A stretch of DNA of 23,371 nucleotides from NCBI GenBank assembly GCA_021785115.1, contig JAJYGO010000268.1, forward strand, positions 1 to 23,371. Direction: 5' to 3'. This stretch comes from Chloroflexota bacterium. Its GTDB lineage: Bacteria > Chloroflexota > Limnocylindria > Limnocylindrales > CSP1-4. The position numbers and the translations under genes are program-made. The notes beneath the pieces are model-generated. The model searched no databases. It worked only from the letters and a program-made list of their open reading frames with translations, and was not told where the DNA came from. This document shows, in pieces, positions 8,220 through 16,088 of this stretch (its first letter is position 1; each line of letters begins with the position of its first letter).

Positions 8220-8621
8220 GTGACCGACGAGCTACGAGCAGCACTGCTGGCCAACAAGGACACCGTCGCCGCAGCCCTCGGACGGGCCGAGGCGGAATTG
8301 GCGCGTTGCCAAGAGACGTGCGAAGAGCTCTCGGCTCTGATTGAGCGTGCTCGCATGGTGCTCGGCCTAGACCGCCTTGCAGACGTACCGCCACCCAGCC
8401 AGATGACCCTTCATCATGCGATGGAAGTCGTGCTCGCCGAGCAGCGGGAAGGTCTTCGTGCACGGGCGATCGCCGAGGAGGTGAATCGTCGGCGCCTATA
8501 TCGCCGCAAGGACGGGCGACCCGTTGACCCCGTTCAGGTGCACGCTCGAGCTGGGGCCTACACGTCGCTGTTCGCGAGGCGGGATGGGCGGATCGTGCTG
8601 CGCGACTCGGGGCCGTCATGA
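8220..8621 (+). CDS. Coiled-coil plus HARE-HTH-like small protein
   Basis: 133-aa protein. Residues 1-48 form a probable coiled coil (EAELARCQETCEELSALIERA). Residues about 62-130 resemble the HARE-HTH winged-helix fold: MTLHHAMEVVLAEQREGLRA, then RAIAEEVNRRRLYRRKDGRP, and the C-terminal strands FARRDGRIVLRD. HARE-HTH domains occur in restriction-modification genes and chromatin proteins and have been proposed to read DNA modification. The GTG start is supported by coding similarity rather than a ribosome site. The stop overlaps the ATG of the methyltransferase (ATGA), so the two are translated together. It could be a control protein of the module, a DNA-recognition subunit, or both. Confidence 0.72.
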   Translation: MTDELRAALLANKDTVAAALGRAEAELARCQETCEELSALIERARMVLGLDRLADVPPPSQMTLHHAMEVVLAEQREGLRARAIAEEVNRRRLYRRKDGRPVDPVQVHARAGAYTSLFARRDGRIVLRDSGPS

Positions 8622-10693
8622 AGCTCGCGACAGACAAGCTGACACCGGCGCCAGCTCAACTGACGGCAATGAGACGTTCGTACGGCCGACTCGATGTACC
8701 TGGGCCACGTCGGCCCCTCAGCACGATCAGCGAGCTCGTGGCCGCGCCATTTCGGCGAGCCGCTGCGATCCTTGAAGCGGCTGCGAGCCCCAGGGCCCGG
8801 GAGATCTACGACCTTCGCTTTGGGCCTCGCGACTCAGGCTTGGGGTCGCCCGCCTTCGATGGGGTCCGACCCACCTGGGCGCTTCTCGGGATGTGGGCGG
8901 TTAGCCGAATCGTCGAGCCCCTCGAGGACAGAGGCCTGATCTCAGCCGAAGAGTGGTTCTTCGAAAGCGATGCCCGCCTGGCGCTGACAGTCTCCGGATC
9001 TGTGCTTCGAGCGATCGAGGGGGACCTTGCATCGCTGGATGCAGGGGCGCTTGGCGACCTCCTGCCATACGCCCTGGATCCCCACGGTGCCGGGACTCGG
9101 CGGTCCGTGCTCCGCGATCCAAGCCAGAGCATGGCGCGGTCGGCGCGAAGGCGTTCCGGCATCTACTACACCCCGGGGGACGTCGCCGACTTCATGGCTA
9201 CCCTTGTCGTCCGGCAGCAGGGGCAACCGATTCTGGACCCCGCATGCGGTACGGGAGTGTTTCTGAGAGCGGCCGCGCGTTTGCTTTCGCGCGATCTCCC
9301 GATGTCGGAGATCCTCAAGCGGCTCTACGGAGTTGACCTCGATCCTCTAGCTATCGACGGCGCCTGCTTCGTGTTAGCGGCGACTGCCTTGACGATCGAA
9401 AGAGGCATGGCGCCATGGCGCGCTTGGCACTTGGCCCGGCTGGGGATGTCGGAATCCGACACCATCTCGCTCCTGCTCGGCCAGGATGCCCTCCAGCCGC
9501 GCGATGGGGCGACAGAACTCGTTCGCTCGAGACTCGACCTGCGGGCTGCTGTGTCGCGGGGTGACACGCTTCCGGAGCAGAGACTCGTGGAGCGGCCGGC
9601 GTGGGTGGCGTCGCTGCGGACCCTCTTTCCGGAGGCAACTGAAGGCTTCAGCGTTCTGGCCAACCCCCCATATGCACCACTAGGCCCACGCTCGGATCTG
9701 GCCACTCTGGGCCAGCGGCTGGAGCCACTCAAGGGCGTCCGGGTCACTTCGGCGACGAATTCCTTCTTGCCGTTCATCCAGGGAATGTGGAGCACTAGCC
9801 ATTCGTCACCGAGCGCAATGGTGGTTCCCATGTCGATCGTCTACAACACGACAGCGCCATTCGTGGCGGCACGACGGGCGATCCGAGCGTCTGGAGGGAA
9901 TTGGACGTTTTGGTCTTTTGACCGGACGCCCGATGCGCTGTTCGGGGACGACGTCAAGCAGCGCGTGTCAATCATGTGTCGAGCCCCAGCCGAGGACTTT
10001 GTAGCCGGCACGTCAGGCCTCATCAGGTGGACCTCCGAGCAGCGATCCTGGCTCTTCGATCGACTTCCGACCCCGGTGCTGCTCGGCATCAGAGATATCT
10101 CTTCCGCCATCCCGAAGCTCGGTGACGAGTGGGAGGCAGACCTTTACCGGCAAGTGCGCGGAACGCGAGCTCGCCTAGACGCAGACGTAAGACTGGCGAC
10201 CGAATCCTTGCCGGCCGGCGAGGGAGACGTGGAGGTCGGAACGACCGCGTACAACCGGTTGGTGGTCTACCGGGCCGATCGAGGAGATGCAGCCCACGTC
10301 AGCAGTACGCGCTACGCGACAGCAAGCCAAGCGCAGGCGGATTGGGCCTACGCCGTTCTTATTTCGACCCTGACCTACTGGCTTTGGCGGGTCGACGGAG
10401 ACGGATTTCACGTGCCATCTGGCTGGCTTCGCGATCTTCCCTACTCGTGGTCGGGAAGCGCACTAGACCAGGAGCTCACAGATCTTGGCCGCCAGGCTTG
10501 GACCGAGGCCCGATCGCAGGCCGTGGTAGCTGTCAATCGTGGAAGGCGCACCGTGTCCTACGCGGCACCAGAGAGATCGATCGCCGCGATCGATGAAGCC
10601 CTGTTGAAAAAGCTCGGTATCGACGGTCGGATGGGTGACCGTCTTCAGGCGTTCAGAAGGACGACGATAGACGTCGGTCGAGGGAGGAAGTAG
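8618..10693 (+). CDS. Gamma-class N6-adenine DNA methyltransferase (NPPY)
   Basis: 691-aa protein. Residues 1-175 are an unrecognised N-terminal region. The methylase core starts with motif X, RRRSGIYYTPGDVADFM (178-193). Motif I is ILDPACGTGVFL (205-216), an acidic motif II follows in LYGVDLDP, and motif IV is FSVLANPPYAPLG (345-357, NPPY at 349-352). This layout is that of Eco57I/TaqI-like and HsdM-like m6A enzymes. The remaining C-terminal part (about 450-691) probably holds the target recognition domain. No nuclease motif is evident, so it is a modification enzyme rather than a type IIG fusion. It is coupled upstream by ATGA and directly abuts the next gene. Codon 253 (9374-9376) is the rare TTA leucine codon. 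Codon use is less GC-extreme than in the virion genes. Confidence 0.88.
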   Translation: MKLATDKLTPAPAQLTAMRRSYGRLDVPGPRRPLSTISELVAAPFRRAAAILEAAASPRAREIYDLRFGPRDSGLGSPAFDGVRPTWALLGMWAVSRIVEPLEDRGLISAEEWFFESDARLALTVSGSVLRAIEGDLASLDAGALGDLLPYALDPHGAGTRRSVLRDPSQSMARSARRRSGIYYTPGDVADFMATLVVRQQGQPILDPACGTGVFLRAAARLLSRDLPMSEILKRLYGVDLDPLAIDGACFVLAATALTIERGMAPWRAWHLARLGMSESDTISLLLGQDALQPRDGATELVRSRLDLRAAVSRGDTLPEQRLVERPAWVASLRTLFPEATEGFSVLANPPYAPLGPRSDLATLGQRLEPLKGVRVTSATNSFLPFIQGMWSTSHSSPSAMVVPMSIVYNTTAPFVAARRAIRASGGNWTFWSFDRTPDALFGDDVKQRVSIMCRAPAEDFVAGTSGLIRWTSEQRSWLFDRLPTPVLLGIRDISSAIPKLGDEWEADLYRQVRGTRARLDADVRLATESLPAGEGDVEVGTTAYNRLVVYRADRGDAAHVSSTRYATASQAQADWAYAVLISTLTYWLWRVDGDGFHVPSGWLRDLPYSWSGSALDQELTDLGRQAWTEARSQAVVAVNRGRRTVSYAAPERSIAAIDEALLKKLGIDGRMGDRLQAFRRTTIDVGRGRK

Positions 10694-11617
10694 ATGGCGT
10701 TGGACATCCGCGAGGCCAGCAAGCTCACGAAGGAAGAGTGGCGCGAGTACACCAAGACGGTCTGGCAAATCGCGAACGTCTCCCACCCGGCACATCCGGC
10801 TGTGTTTCCGCGCGAGATCCCCCACCGCCTCACGAAGCTCTTCTCGTTTGTAGGGGAGACGGTCCTGGATCCGTTTGCTGGTGTCGGGACAACCGCCCAA
10901 GCGGCTACCGACCTCGATCGAAGGGCGGTGTCGGTCGATCTCAATCCTTCTTACGCCGACATCGTCAGGGAGTCCGTCCCCTCCTCGAACTCTGAGGTCC
11001 ACACGGCAGACGCGCGGAACCTCGACTTTCTCGATGACGACTCCATCGACCTGATCATCACCAGCCCGCCCTACTGGAATAAGGCGTCCTATGGGTCGGA
11101 CGACGGCAATCTAGGAAATGTCGCGGGCTATACCGACTTCCTTCGTGAGATGCGCGAAGCTTTCCTGGAGCTTCGGCGGGTGCTCAGACCCGGCCGAAAG
11201 CTCTGCATCGTCACTGCGAATGTCAATCAGCACACCAACCATGGACTTCTAACCTTTCCTATTGCGGCGGACTTCACGGCCCTGCTTCGCGAGATCGGGC
11301 TCGTGATGGTCAACGAGCTCATTTGGTCGAAGGACAAGACCGGCGGGCGCTGGGGATCGGCGAATGCCCAGCGTCCGATCTTCGGGTCGTACCCGTACCC
11401 CCCCAACTTCCTGTTCAAGAACGTCCACGAATACATCCTCATCTTTGCTAAGCCGGCAGTGAAGCAATCGACTGGACCGAAGGTGGCCGACTATCGGTGG
11501 CTGATGGCCGAGACCCGTGCGGCCGAGGTTCCTGAGGCCGATGACAACGGGCGCAACGGGAACGGCCACAACGGGAACGGCCACGCCGGAAACGGCCACA
11601 ACGGGAGTGCCGTTTAG
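10694..11617 (+). CDS. N4-cytosine-type DNA methyltransferase (SPPYW)
   Basis: 307-aa methyltransferase. The SAM-binding motif LDPFAGVGTT (58-67) precedes the catalytic IITSPPYWNK (121-130). The S-P-P-Y tetrad is typical of m4C enzymes. The order (I before IV) is permuted relative to the common beta class, where the FxGxGTT motif is C-terminal. Further motifs are VLRPGRKLCIVTANV and LIWSKDKTGG. The C-terminal 20 residues are a repetitive Asn/Gly/His tail made by a 15-bp tandem repeat. The ATG follows the previous TAG with no spacer, and GGGAGGA lies just before it. It is paired with the NPPY enzyme, as in restriction systems with asymmetric sites that need one enzyme per strand. m6A specificity cannot be excluded from sequence alone. 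Confidence 0.87.
   Translation: MALDIREASKLTKEEWREYTKTVWQIANVSHPAHPAVFPREIPHRLTKLFSFVGETVLDPFAGVGTTAQAATDLDRRAVSVDLNPSYADIVRESVPSSNSEVHTADARNLDFLDDDSIDLIITSPPYWNKASYGSDDGNLGNVAGYTDFLREMREAFLELRRVLRPGRKLCIVTANVNQHTNHGLLTFPIAADFTALLREIGLVMVNELIWSKDKTGGRWGSANAQRPIFGSYPYPPNFLFKNVHEYILIFAKPAVKQSTGPKVADYRWLMAETRAAEVPEADDNGRNGNGHNGNGHAGNGHNGSAV
11555..11611 (+). repeat. 15-bp tandem repeat in the methyltransferase 3' end
   Basis: AACGGGAACGGCCAC is present twice without change (11555-11569, 11570-11584), then once diverged (11585-11599), then partially. It encodes Asn-Gly-Asn-Gly-His units, is likely a disordered tail, and may vary in copy number by slippage. Confidence 0.85.
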
Positions 11618-11695
11618 GGCTGACAATCGTCCTCACCGCCAGGGCGAGGGAGACCCGAGCAGGAAGTAGCGCAGGGCGCGTTCAAGGGAGGGGCC

Positions 11696-12835
11696 GTGCC
11701 GTACGAACTCCGGATACAAGACCCGTCGTCCGCGCTTACGCGATACCTTGACGAGGAGGTCATCGCCCTACTTCGCGACACCGACGTGACCGTAATCGAA
11801 GGGATCTTCGCCTTCGCGACGGTACGCGGCGCGGCGGCGATCGTGGCTGATCCTGCGTTCCAGGAGTACAGCGACCGAGGGCGGGTCTTGCGCCTTATCC
11901 TGGGGCTTGATGCCATTACGGATAGGGTGGCGCTCGAATTCGTGGCGGAGGCGCAGAGACGCCATGCCGGGCGCCTTGAGGTAAAGGTCTACAAGAACCC
12001 CCGGGCAGGCCTCTTCCATCCCAAGCTCCTGCGTGCGAAGCGCAGCGATGAATCGGGGCTCCTCATCGTCGGCTCAGGGAACCTGACCCCCGGTGGCCTG
12101 CGGTCGAACCTCGAGGCGTACTCCGTGTACCGCTTCGATGCGAGCGATACTCCAGACCAGAGTGAGTGGGATCGGTTTCTTGCCGAGCACAAAGACGACA
12201 TCACCGACATCGACGATGACGCCCTTGAGCGTGGCGAGCGCAACGGCGAAAGAGTTGCCGCCAGTCGCGGCGCGGCAAGGGCCGGGAGGGCTCGCCCTCG
12301 TGGAAGGGTTCACGCGGAAGAAGCCGAGGAAGCGGTCGCTGCCGCCACCGAGGAATCGGCGCTCCCAGAGGAAGTCGCGCCGGCTGCAGCCAATGACGAT
12401 CGCATGCTCGTGGCCGAAGTGCCCAAGGCAGGCGGTCGCTGGCAGCAGGTCCACTTCAACGAGGACGTCACTCGCTTGTACTTCCGCGCAGCTGCGCACA
12501 GCTCAGATCGTGTCGTTCTGTACCGCCTGGAGCCCAGTGGACGCTTGGTCAGAGAGGCCGCTCGCCCTGTGATCTTGTCGGGGACCAACCTCAACCATCG
12601 AATAGAGTTCGGGTCGCATCGCGGTGTCGCATATCCTGATCCCCGCCGCCCGATCCTCGTCCTGCGTGAGATCGGCCTCCGGACGCACACCTATGTCATG
12701 TTGATGCCTGGCGAACCGGGTTACACGGAGATGGAGGGGTTTCTCTCGTCTCATCGATCGGTGGGCCGCGGCACGCGTCGCGTCATCTCCAACCGAAGTG
12801 AAGTCGCGCGATCCTGGCCAGGGCTTCCGCTCTGA
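11696..12835 (+). CDS. PLD-family restriction-type nuclease
   Basis: 379-aa protein. The N-terminal domain (1-165) is a phospholipase-D-type nuclease with a single HKD motif: His108 and Lys110 in LFHPKLLRA, then VGSGNLTPGGL with Asn129, and a conserved NLE (Glu140). A single HKD motif implies a dimer sharing one active site, as in the metal-independent restriction enzyme BfiI. A low-complexity Ala/Glu/Arg linker follows (about 170-235). The C-terminal domain (about 236-379, with VAEVPKAGGRWQQVHF) resembles, to my eye, the C-terminal region of NgoFVII-like restriction enzymes and would supply DNA recognition. The GTG at 11696 has GGGAGGGG just upstream. It is the last gene of the cargo module, next to two methyltransferases, which suits a restriction role. 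It is shorter than, and not clearly, DISARM DrmC. Confidence 0.83.
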   Translation: MPYELRIQDPSSALTRYLDEEVIALLRDTDVTVIEGIFAFATVRGAAAIVADPAFQEYSDRGRVLRLILGLDAITDRVALEFVAEAQRRHAGRLEVKVYKNPRAGLFHPKLLRAKRSDESGLLIVGSGNLTPGGLRSNLEAYSVYRFDASDTPDQSEWDRFLAEHKDDITDIDDDALERGERNGERVAASRGAARAGRARPRGRVHAEEAEEAVAAATEESALPEEVAPAAANDDRMLVAEVPKAGGRWQQVHFNEDVTRLYFRAAAHSSDRVVLYRLEPSGRLVREAARPVILSGTNLNHRIEFGSHRGVAYPDPRRPILVLREIGLRTHTYVMLMPGEPGYTEMEGFLSSHRSVGRGTRRVISNRSEVARSWPGLPL

Positions 12836-12839
12836 GGAC

Positions 12840-12926
12840 GTGAGCGCGGCTATGGACACAGCCGCGGACGCCCCTACACTGGCGCGAATGGCTCTACCGA
12901 CCTGGCAGGACGCGTTGCTTCGCTAG
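12840..12926 (+). CDS. Possible 28-aa mini-ORF or gene remnant
   Basis: GTG at 12840 opens a frame of 28 codons ending in TAG at 12924-12926. An in-frame ATG at 12888 leaves 12 residues (MALPTWQDALLR). TGGACA (12853-12858), a 16-bp gap and TACACT (12875-12880) form a good promoter that would place the RNA start almost at that ATG, as in leaderless genes. It may be the first codons of a gene lost by recombination, a peptide, or chance. I do not recognise it. Confidence 0.2.
   Translation: MSAAMDTAADAPTLARMALPTWQDALLR
12845..12866 (+). terminator. Stem-loop after the PLD gene
   Basis: Perfect 7-bp arms CGCGGCT and AGCCGCG around an 8-base loop, 9 bases after the PLD stop. There is no T tract, so termination is only suggested by position. 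Confidence 0.35.
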
Positions 12927-13012
12927 TCGCGCACCCGGGGTGCTGCGGACGTGCATCCGCTGCATCGAGGACCCGGTCGCCCCGCCGCGAGCTGGACACG
13001 GGCCAGTCTGAG

Positions 13013-13048
13013 CGGCGCCGCGTGATCGGTCCGGCGGGCGCGGCGCCG
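13013..13048. terminator. 10-bp GC stem in the convergent zone
   Basis: CGGCGCCGCG (13013-13022) pairs perfectly with CGCGGCGCCG (13039-13048) across a 16-base loop. It is strong enough to act on converging transcripts from either side, but lacks a T run. Confidence 0.35.
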
Positions 13049-13068
13049 GGGCCAGGAGGAGGCTACGC

Positions 13069-13087
13069 GCCGCCGCTCACCGGCGGC
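13069..13087 (+). terminator. GC hairpin followed by TTAT, near the tail-gene end
   Basis: GCCGCCG-CTCAC-CGGCGGC forms a perfect 7-bp stem followed on the plus strand by TTATCT. It lies 35 bp from the tail protein stop and may end transcription from both directions. Confidence 0.42.
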
Positions 13088-13121
13088 TTATCTCGCGCCG
13101 CGAACGCGTCCGCGACGACGG

Positions 13122-16088
13122 TCACCCCATCCCGCTGCCGCTGGTCATCTGGACGGCCAGGATGACGATCGTGACGGTCACCGTCGCCGTGGCCCCATTG
13201 CCGGTGTAGGCATAGCAGGTGAAGCCGGTGGCCGAGGCCCCGGTGTACTTGGGGATGAGCGTTCCAGACCCGCCCGGGAGCCCGGACTGCGCGAGCGTGA
13301 TGACCGGCGTCTGGGTGAACCGGCCGGCGGGGAACGTGACCGCGACCGAGCCGTAGGCGGCGGCCGAGAGGGTGATGCTGCACGACCCGGCCCACACCGC
13401 GTACGGCAGCGGCCCGGTGGCGCCCGACAGCCTGTCGATCTCGGCGCTGCCGTCGCCCTTGAGCTGCCAGCCCGGGCCCTGGACCTGCGACTTGAGGAGG
13501 GCGGGCGTCCCGCCCGGGAAGGTGTTCGACGCCGGGTCGGCCGCGCCGGCGGCGCTGTACGAGGTGAGGGTCAGCTGTGTGGCCGTGCCGGACGACTGGA
13601 GGTGGAGGCCGCCGACGCCCGGGTCGGAGGCGGCCGCGGCCATGTAGAGGGACCACTTGTCCGGGTCGTCGGCGCCGCCGGCCGGCACGGCCGGCAGCGT
13701 CACCCCGAGCTGCCGGCGCCTCCCCAGGCTGATCGAGGCGCGCGGCCCGACGCGGGTCTCGTGGACGGTCCCGACGTCGTCGTACCAGCTGTAGGCGAGC
13801 CAGAACGGCTGCGTGGCGGTCGACCAGTCCCAGGACGTGAACGCCCAGACGCTCGTCGGCGCCGCGGCCGCCCAGCCGCGGAACGCCGAGCCGTCGTGGG
13901 CCACGCCGCCGGCGATCTCCGAGGCGAGGCCGAAGTCGCGGTTGGGCGTGTTCGCGCCGCTCGAGGCCAGGAACCCGTAGACGCCGGCGAACGCGCCGCC
14001 GACCGCGAGCCAGTACGTCGGCGCGGACGCGTTCAGCGCGTCGGCCACGAGGCAGCCGCCCCGGACCGTGGCCGACGCGCCGTTGACCGCGAGGCCCGAG
14101 CAGGTGAGCGTGGACGAGTAGGCGCCCGCTGGCGTGCACTTGACGAGGCGCACCTGGTCGGCGCCGGTCGTGCCCGAGGCCGTCGTGACGACGAGGTTCG
14201 TCCCGTCGAAGAACAGCCCCGCGCCGGCCTTCTGCCCGCTGATGTAGGACGCGATCGCCGTGGTCTTGCCGACGTAGGAGAGGTCGGCCTGGCTGTACTG
14301 GAACAGGGTCCCGAGGTCGTCAAGGACCCAGATGGAGGTGCCGACCCGGGCGATCCCGAGGATCGAGCCCATCGGCCCCTCGAGGGAGGCGTCGACGTCG
14401 TACTTGTAGGTCAGATACACGTTGGGCTTCTGGCCGGAGAAGGTCGAGATGTTCGTCATCGAGCCGTCGAGCCCGTCGCCGCGCTTCTCGGTGAGGCCCG
14501 AGCCTGTGTCCTGGTCCCACTGGATCCAGTCGCCCGACCCGGAGTGCAGGAATCCCGCCCAGACCGTGGCGCCCGACGCGACGGCGAGCTCGGCGCTCAG
14601 CGCCTTGTCGTAGTGGACCGAGCTGCCCACGGCGAAGGCGGGCTTCGAGGGCGTGTAGGCCGCCGACTCGCGCAGGAGCGTCCCGCTCGTGTTCCACACG
14701 GCGTTCTTCGCGGTGCAGGAGTAGCCCGACACGCCCGCCATGTAGACCGAGACCGCCGTGATCCGGATGTTCTTGTACGCCGGGAAGGTCAGCGGCGTGG
14801 CGATCTGGCTGTACTGGCTCCCGGTGCGGTCGGTGGCCTGGTCGCTCACGTGCGAGGTCGAGCCCAGGGTGGCCGTGTAGGTGGCGGTCGACCCGGTCTT
14901 GCGCAGGGTGCGCAGGAGCGCGCCGTCGGACGCGCGGTACTCGTAGGCGACGTCGGTCGTGCCGCCGTCGTCGGCGCTGGCGCCGACCCAGAACGTCGGC
15001 GTGGTGCCGCCCGCGTCGCCCGCGGGGTCGTAGCAGAGGCCCGCGGACGGGTGCGCGGGCGCCGTCCCCAGGGCGAGCCGCGGCACCGAGCCGACGAGGA
15101 CCGGCGCCGAGCTCGGGTCCGCGACGTTGTTCTGGACCGTCATCGTCGCGCCGACGCCCAAGAGCGCCGAGCCCTGCAGCAGCGCCGACGCCGAGGCGAG
15201 CAGGTTCGTCGCCGACACCTGGCCGCGGACGTAGACCGCCGACCCGTCGGTGGGGATGTTTACCTGGAGCACGTTCGAGGCGTCGTAGGCGCGGATGCCG
15301 GACCGGTCCACCTCGACGCGCAGCCCCGTGCCCGGGTCGGTCCCGTCCGGCGCGGCGGTCCGGATGAGCGAGGCCAGCAGCAGCGTCGCGGCGAGTTTGT
15401 CGGCCGTCACCGAGCCCGCGAGGATCTTGTCCGCGGTCACCGCGTTCGCCCGCAGCTGCGGGGTGTCGACCGTGCCCGGCGTGATCCGGGTGCCGTCGAT
15501 CGCGCCGGGCGGTGCGGCGCCGGCCTGGCTCGCCGCCCAGACCGCCATCGTGACGATCGGGTCGCCGAACTCGAGCGCGTACTGCGGGGCGTCGGGCCGG
15601 GGCCACGTCACCGTGACGTTGGTGACGGAGAAGGCGGCGCCCGAGAGGCCGAGATTGGCCGAGGTCAGCAGGAAGGTCATCGCCGGCCAGAGCCCGGGCT
15701 GCCCGATCTCGCACGAGCCGTGCTGCGTGGTGGTGCCGTCCTGGTTCTGGCTCGTCTGCAGCTTGAGCTTGCGGTACCCGAACCTCGTCGAGCCGTCGGG
15801 GGCGTCGGAGAGGGCGAACGGCGCGGCCGAGGCCGTGGCCGCGTCCTGGTTCACCGCCGACACGGTGACCCGGACGTGGCCCGCCCGGTCGACCGGGTCC
15901 TCCTTGGCGACCGACACCACGGCGCCCGACCAGGGCGGGACCGTGAGCGCCGCGGCGTCGCCGATGGCCGGGACAGACGGTGGGTCGACCAGGGTGAAGT
16001 CGAGCGTGTTGAGCTTGCACGTCATGGAGCCCCACGCGACCGCGGCGGTGAGGTCGGTGCCGCCGACCGTGAGCGCGGTGGTGGTCAT
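13122..16088 (-). CDS. Tail tip / receptor-binding protein
   Basis: 988-aa virion protein at the end of the late operon. Residues about 1-185 resemble a baseplate hub-like domain (GDAAALTVPPWSGAVVSV). Residues about 207-236 carry the TADK-type connector repeats (NAVTADKILAGSVTADKLAA) common in phage tail fibres. A long Ser/Thr/Gly-rich beta region with possible propeller-like repeats follows (about 250-900). The last 80 residues (VTFPAGRFTQTPVITL, TGFTCYAYTGNG) resemble an H-type-lectin-like receptor-binding domain. The ATG at 16088 overlaps the tape-measure stop (ATGA). The open frame continues upstream to 17993, but that extension is antisense-type Arg/Gly sequence in another frame of the tape-measure gene. 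A hub-plus-fibre fusion in one chain would determine host range. Confidence 0.8.
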   Translation of the reverse strand: MTTTALTVGGTDLTAAVAWGSMTCKLNTLDFTLVDPPSVPAIGDAAALTVPPWSGAVVSVAKEDPVDRAGHVRVTVSAVNQDAATASAAPFALSDAPDGSTRFGYRKLKLQTSQNQDGTTTQHGSCEIGQPGLWPAMTFLLTSANLGLSGAAFSVTNVTVTWPRPDAPQYALEFGDPIVTMAVWAASQAGAAPPGAIDGTRITPGTVDTPQLRANAVTADKILAGSVTADKLAATLLLASLIRTAAPDGTDPGTGLRVEVDRSGIRAYDASNVLQVNIPTDGSAVYVRGQVSATNLLASASALLQGSALLGVGATMTVQNNVADPSSAPVLVGSVPRLALGTAPAHPSAGLCYDPAGDAGGTTPTFWVGASADDGGTTDVAYEYRASDGALLRTLRKTGSTATYTATLGSTSHVSDQATDRTGSQYSQIATPLTFPAYKNIRITAVSVYMAGVSGYSCTAKNAVWNTSGTLLRESAAYTPSKPAFAVGSSVHYDKALSAELAVASGATVWAGFLHSGSGDWIQWDQDTGSGLTEKRGDGLDGSMTNISTFSGQKPNVYLTYKYDVDASLEGPMGSILGIARVGTSIWVLDDLGTLFQYSQADLSYVGKTTAIASYISGQKAGAGLFFDGTNLVVTTASGTTGADQVRLVKCTPAGAYSSTLTCSGLAVNGASATVRGGCLVADALNASAPTYWLAVGGAFAGVYGFLASSGANTPNRDFGLASEIAGGVAHDGSAFRGWAAAAPTSVWAFTSWDWSTATQPFWLAYSWYDDVGTVHETRVGPRASISLGRRRQLGVTLPAVPAGGADDPDKWSLYMAAAASDPGVGGLHLQSSGTATQLTLTSYSAAGAADPASNTFPGGTPALLKSQVQGPGWQLKGDGSAEIDRLSGATGPLPYAVWAGSCSITLSAAAYGSVAVTFPAGRFTQTPVITLAQSGLPGGSGTLIPKYTGASATGFTCYAYTGNGATATVTVTIVILAVQMTSGSGMG

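Larger units (their letters stand above)
12836..13121. other. Convergent intergenic zone with stem-loops
   Basis: 286 bp between the PLD gene (plus) and the tail protein (minus). It holds three inverted repeats (12845-12866, 13013-13048, 13069-13087), a promoter-like pair with a 28-codon open frame (12840-12926), and no recognisable protein gene. No lysis gene is seen here. Confidence 0.6.

Noticed and set aside
11555..11611. Possible CRISPR-like repeats
   Set aside because: 15-bp tandem copies have no spacers and are in-frame coding sequence. No CRISPR array is seen in the window.
6993..12835. Calling the module DISARM, BREX or a type I system
   Set aside because: No DrmA-type helicase, DrmB, PglZ, BrxC, HsdS or HsdR motor domain is present. 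The shared parts (adenine methylase, PLD, HsdR_N) are not enough.
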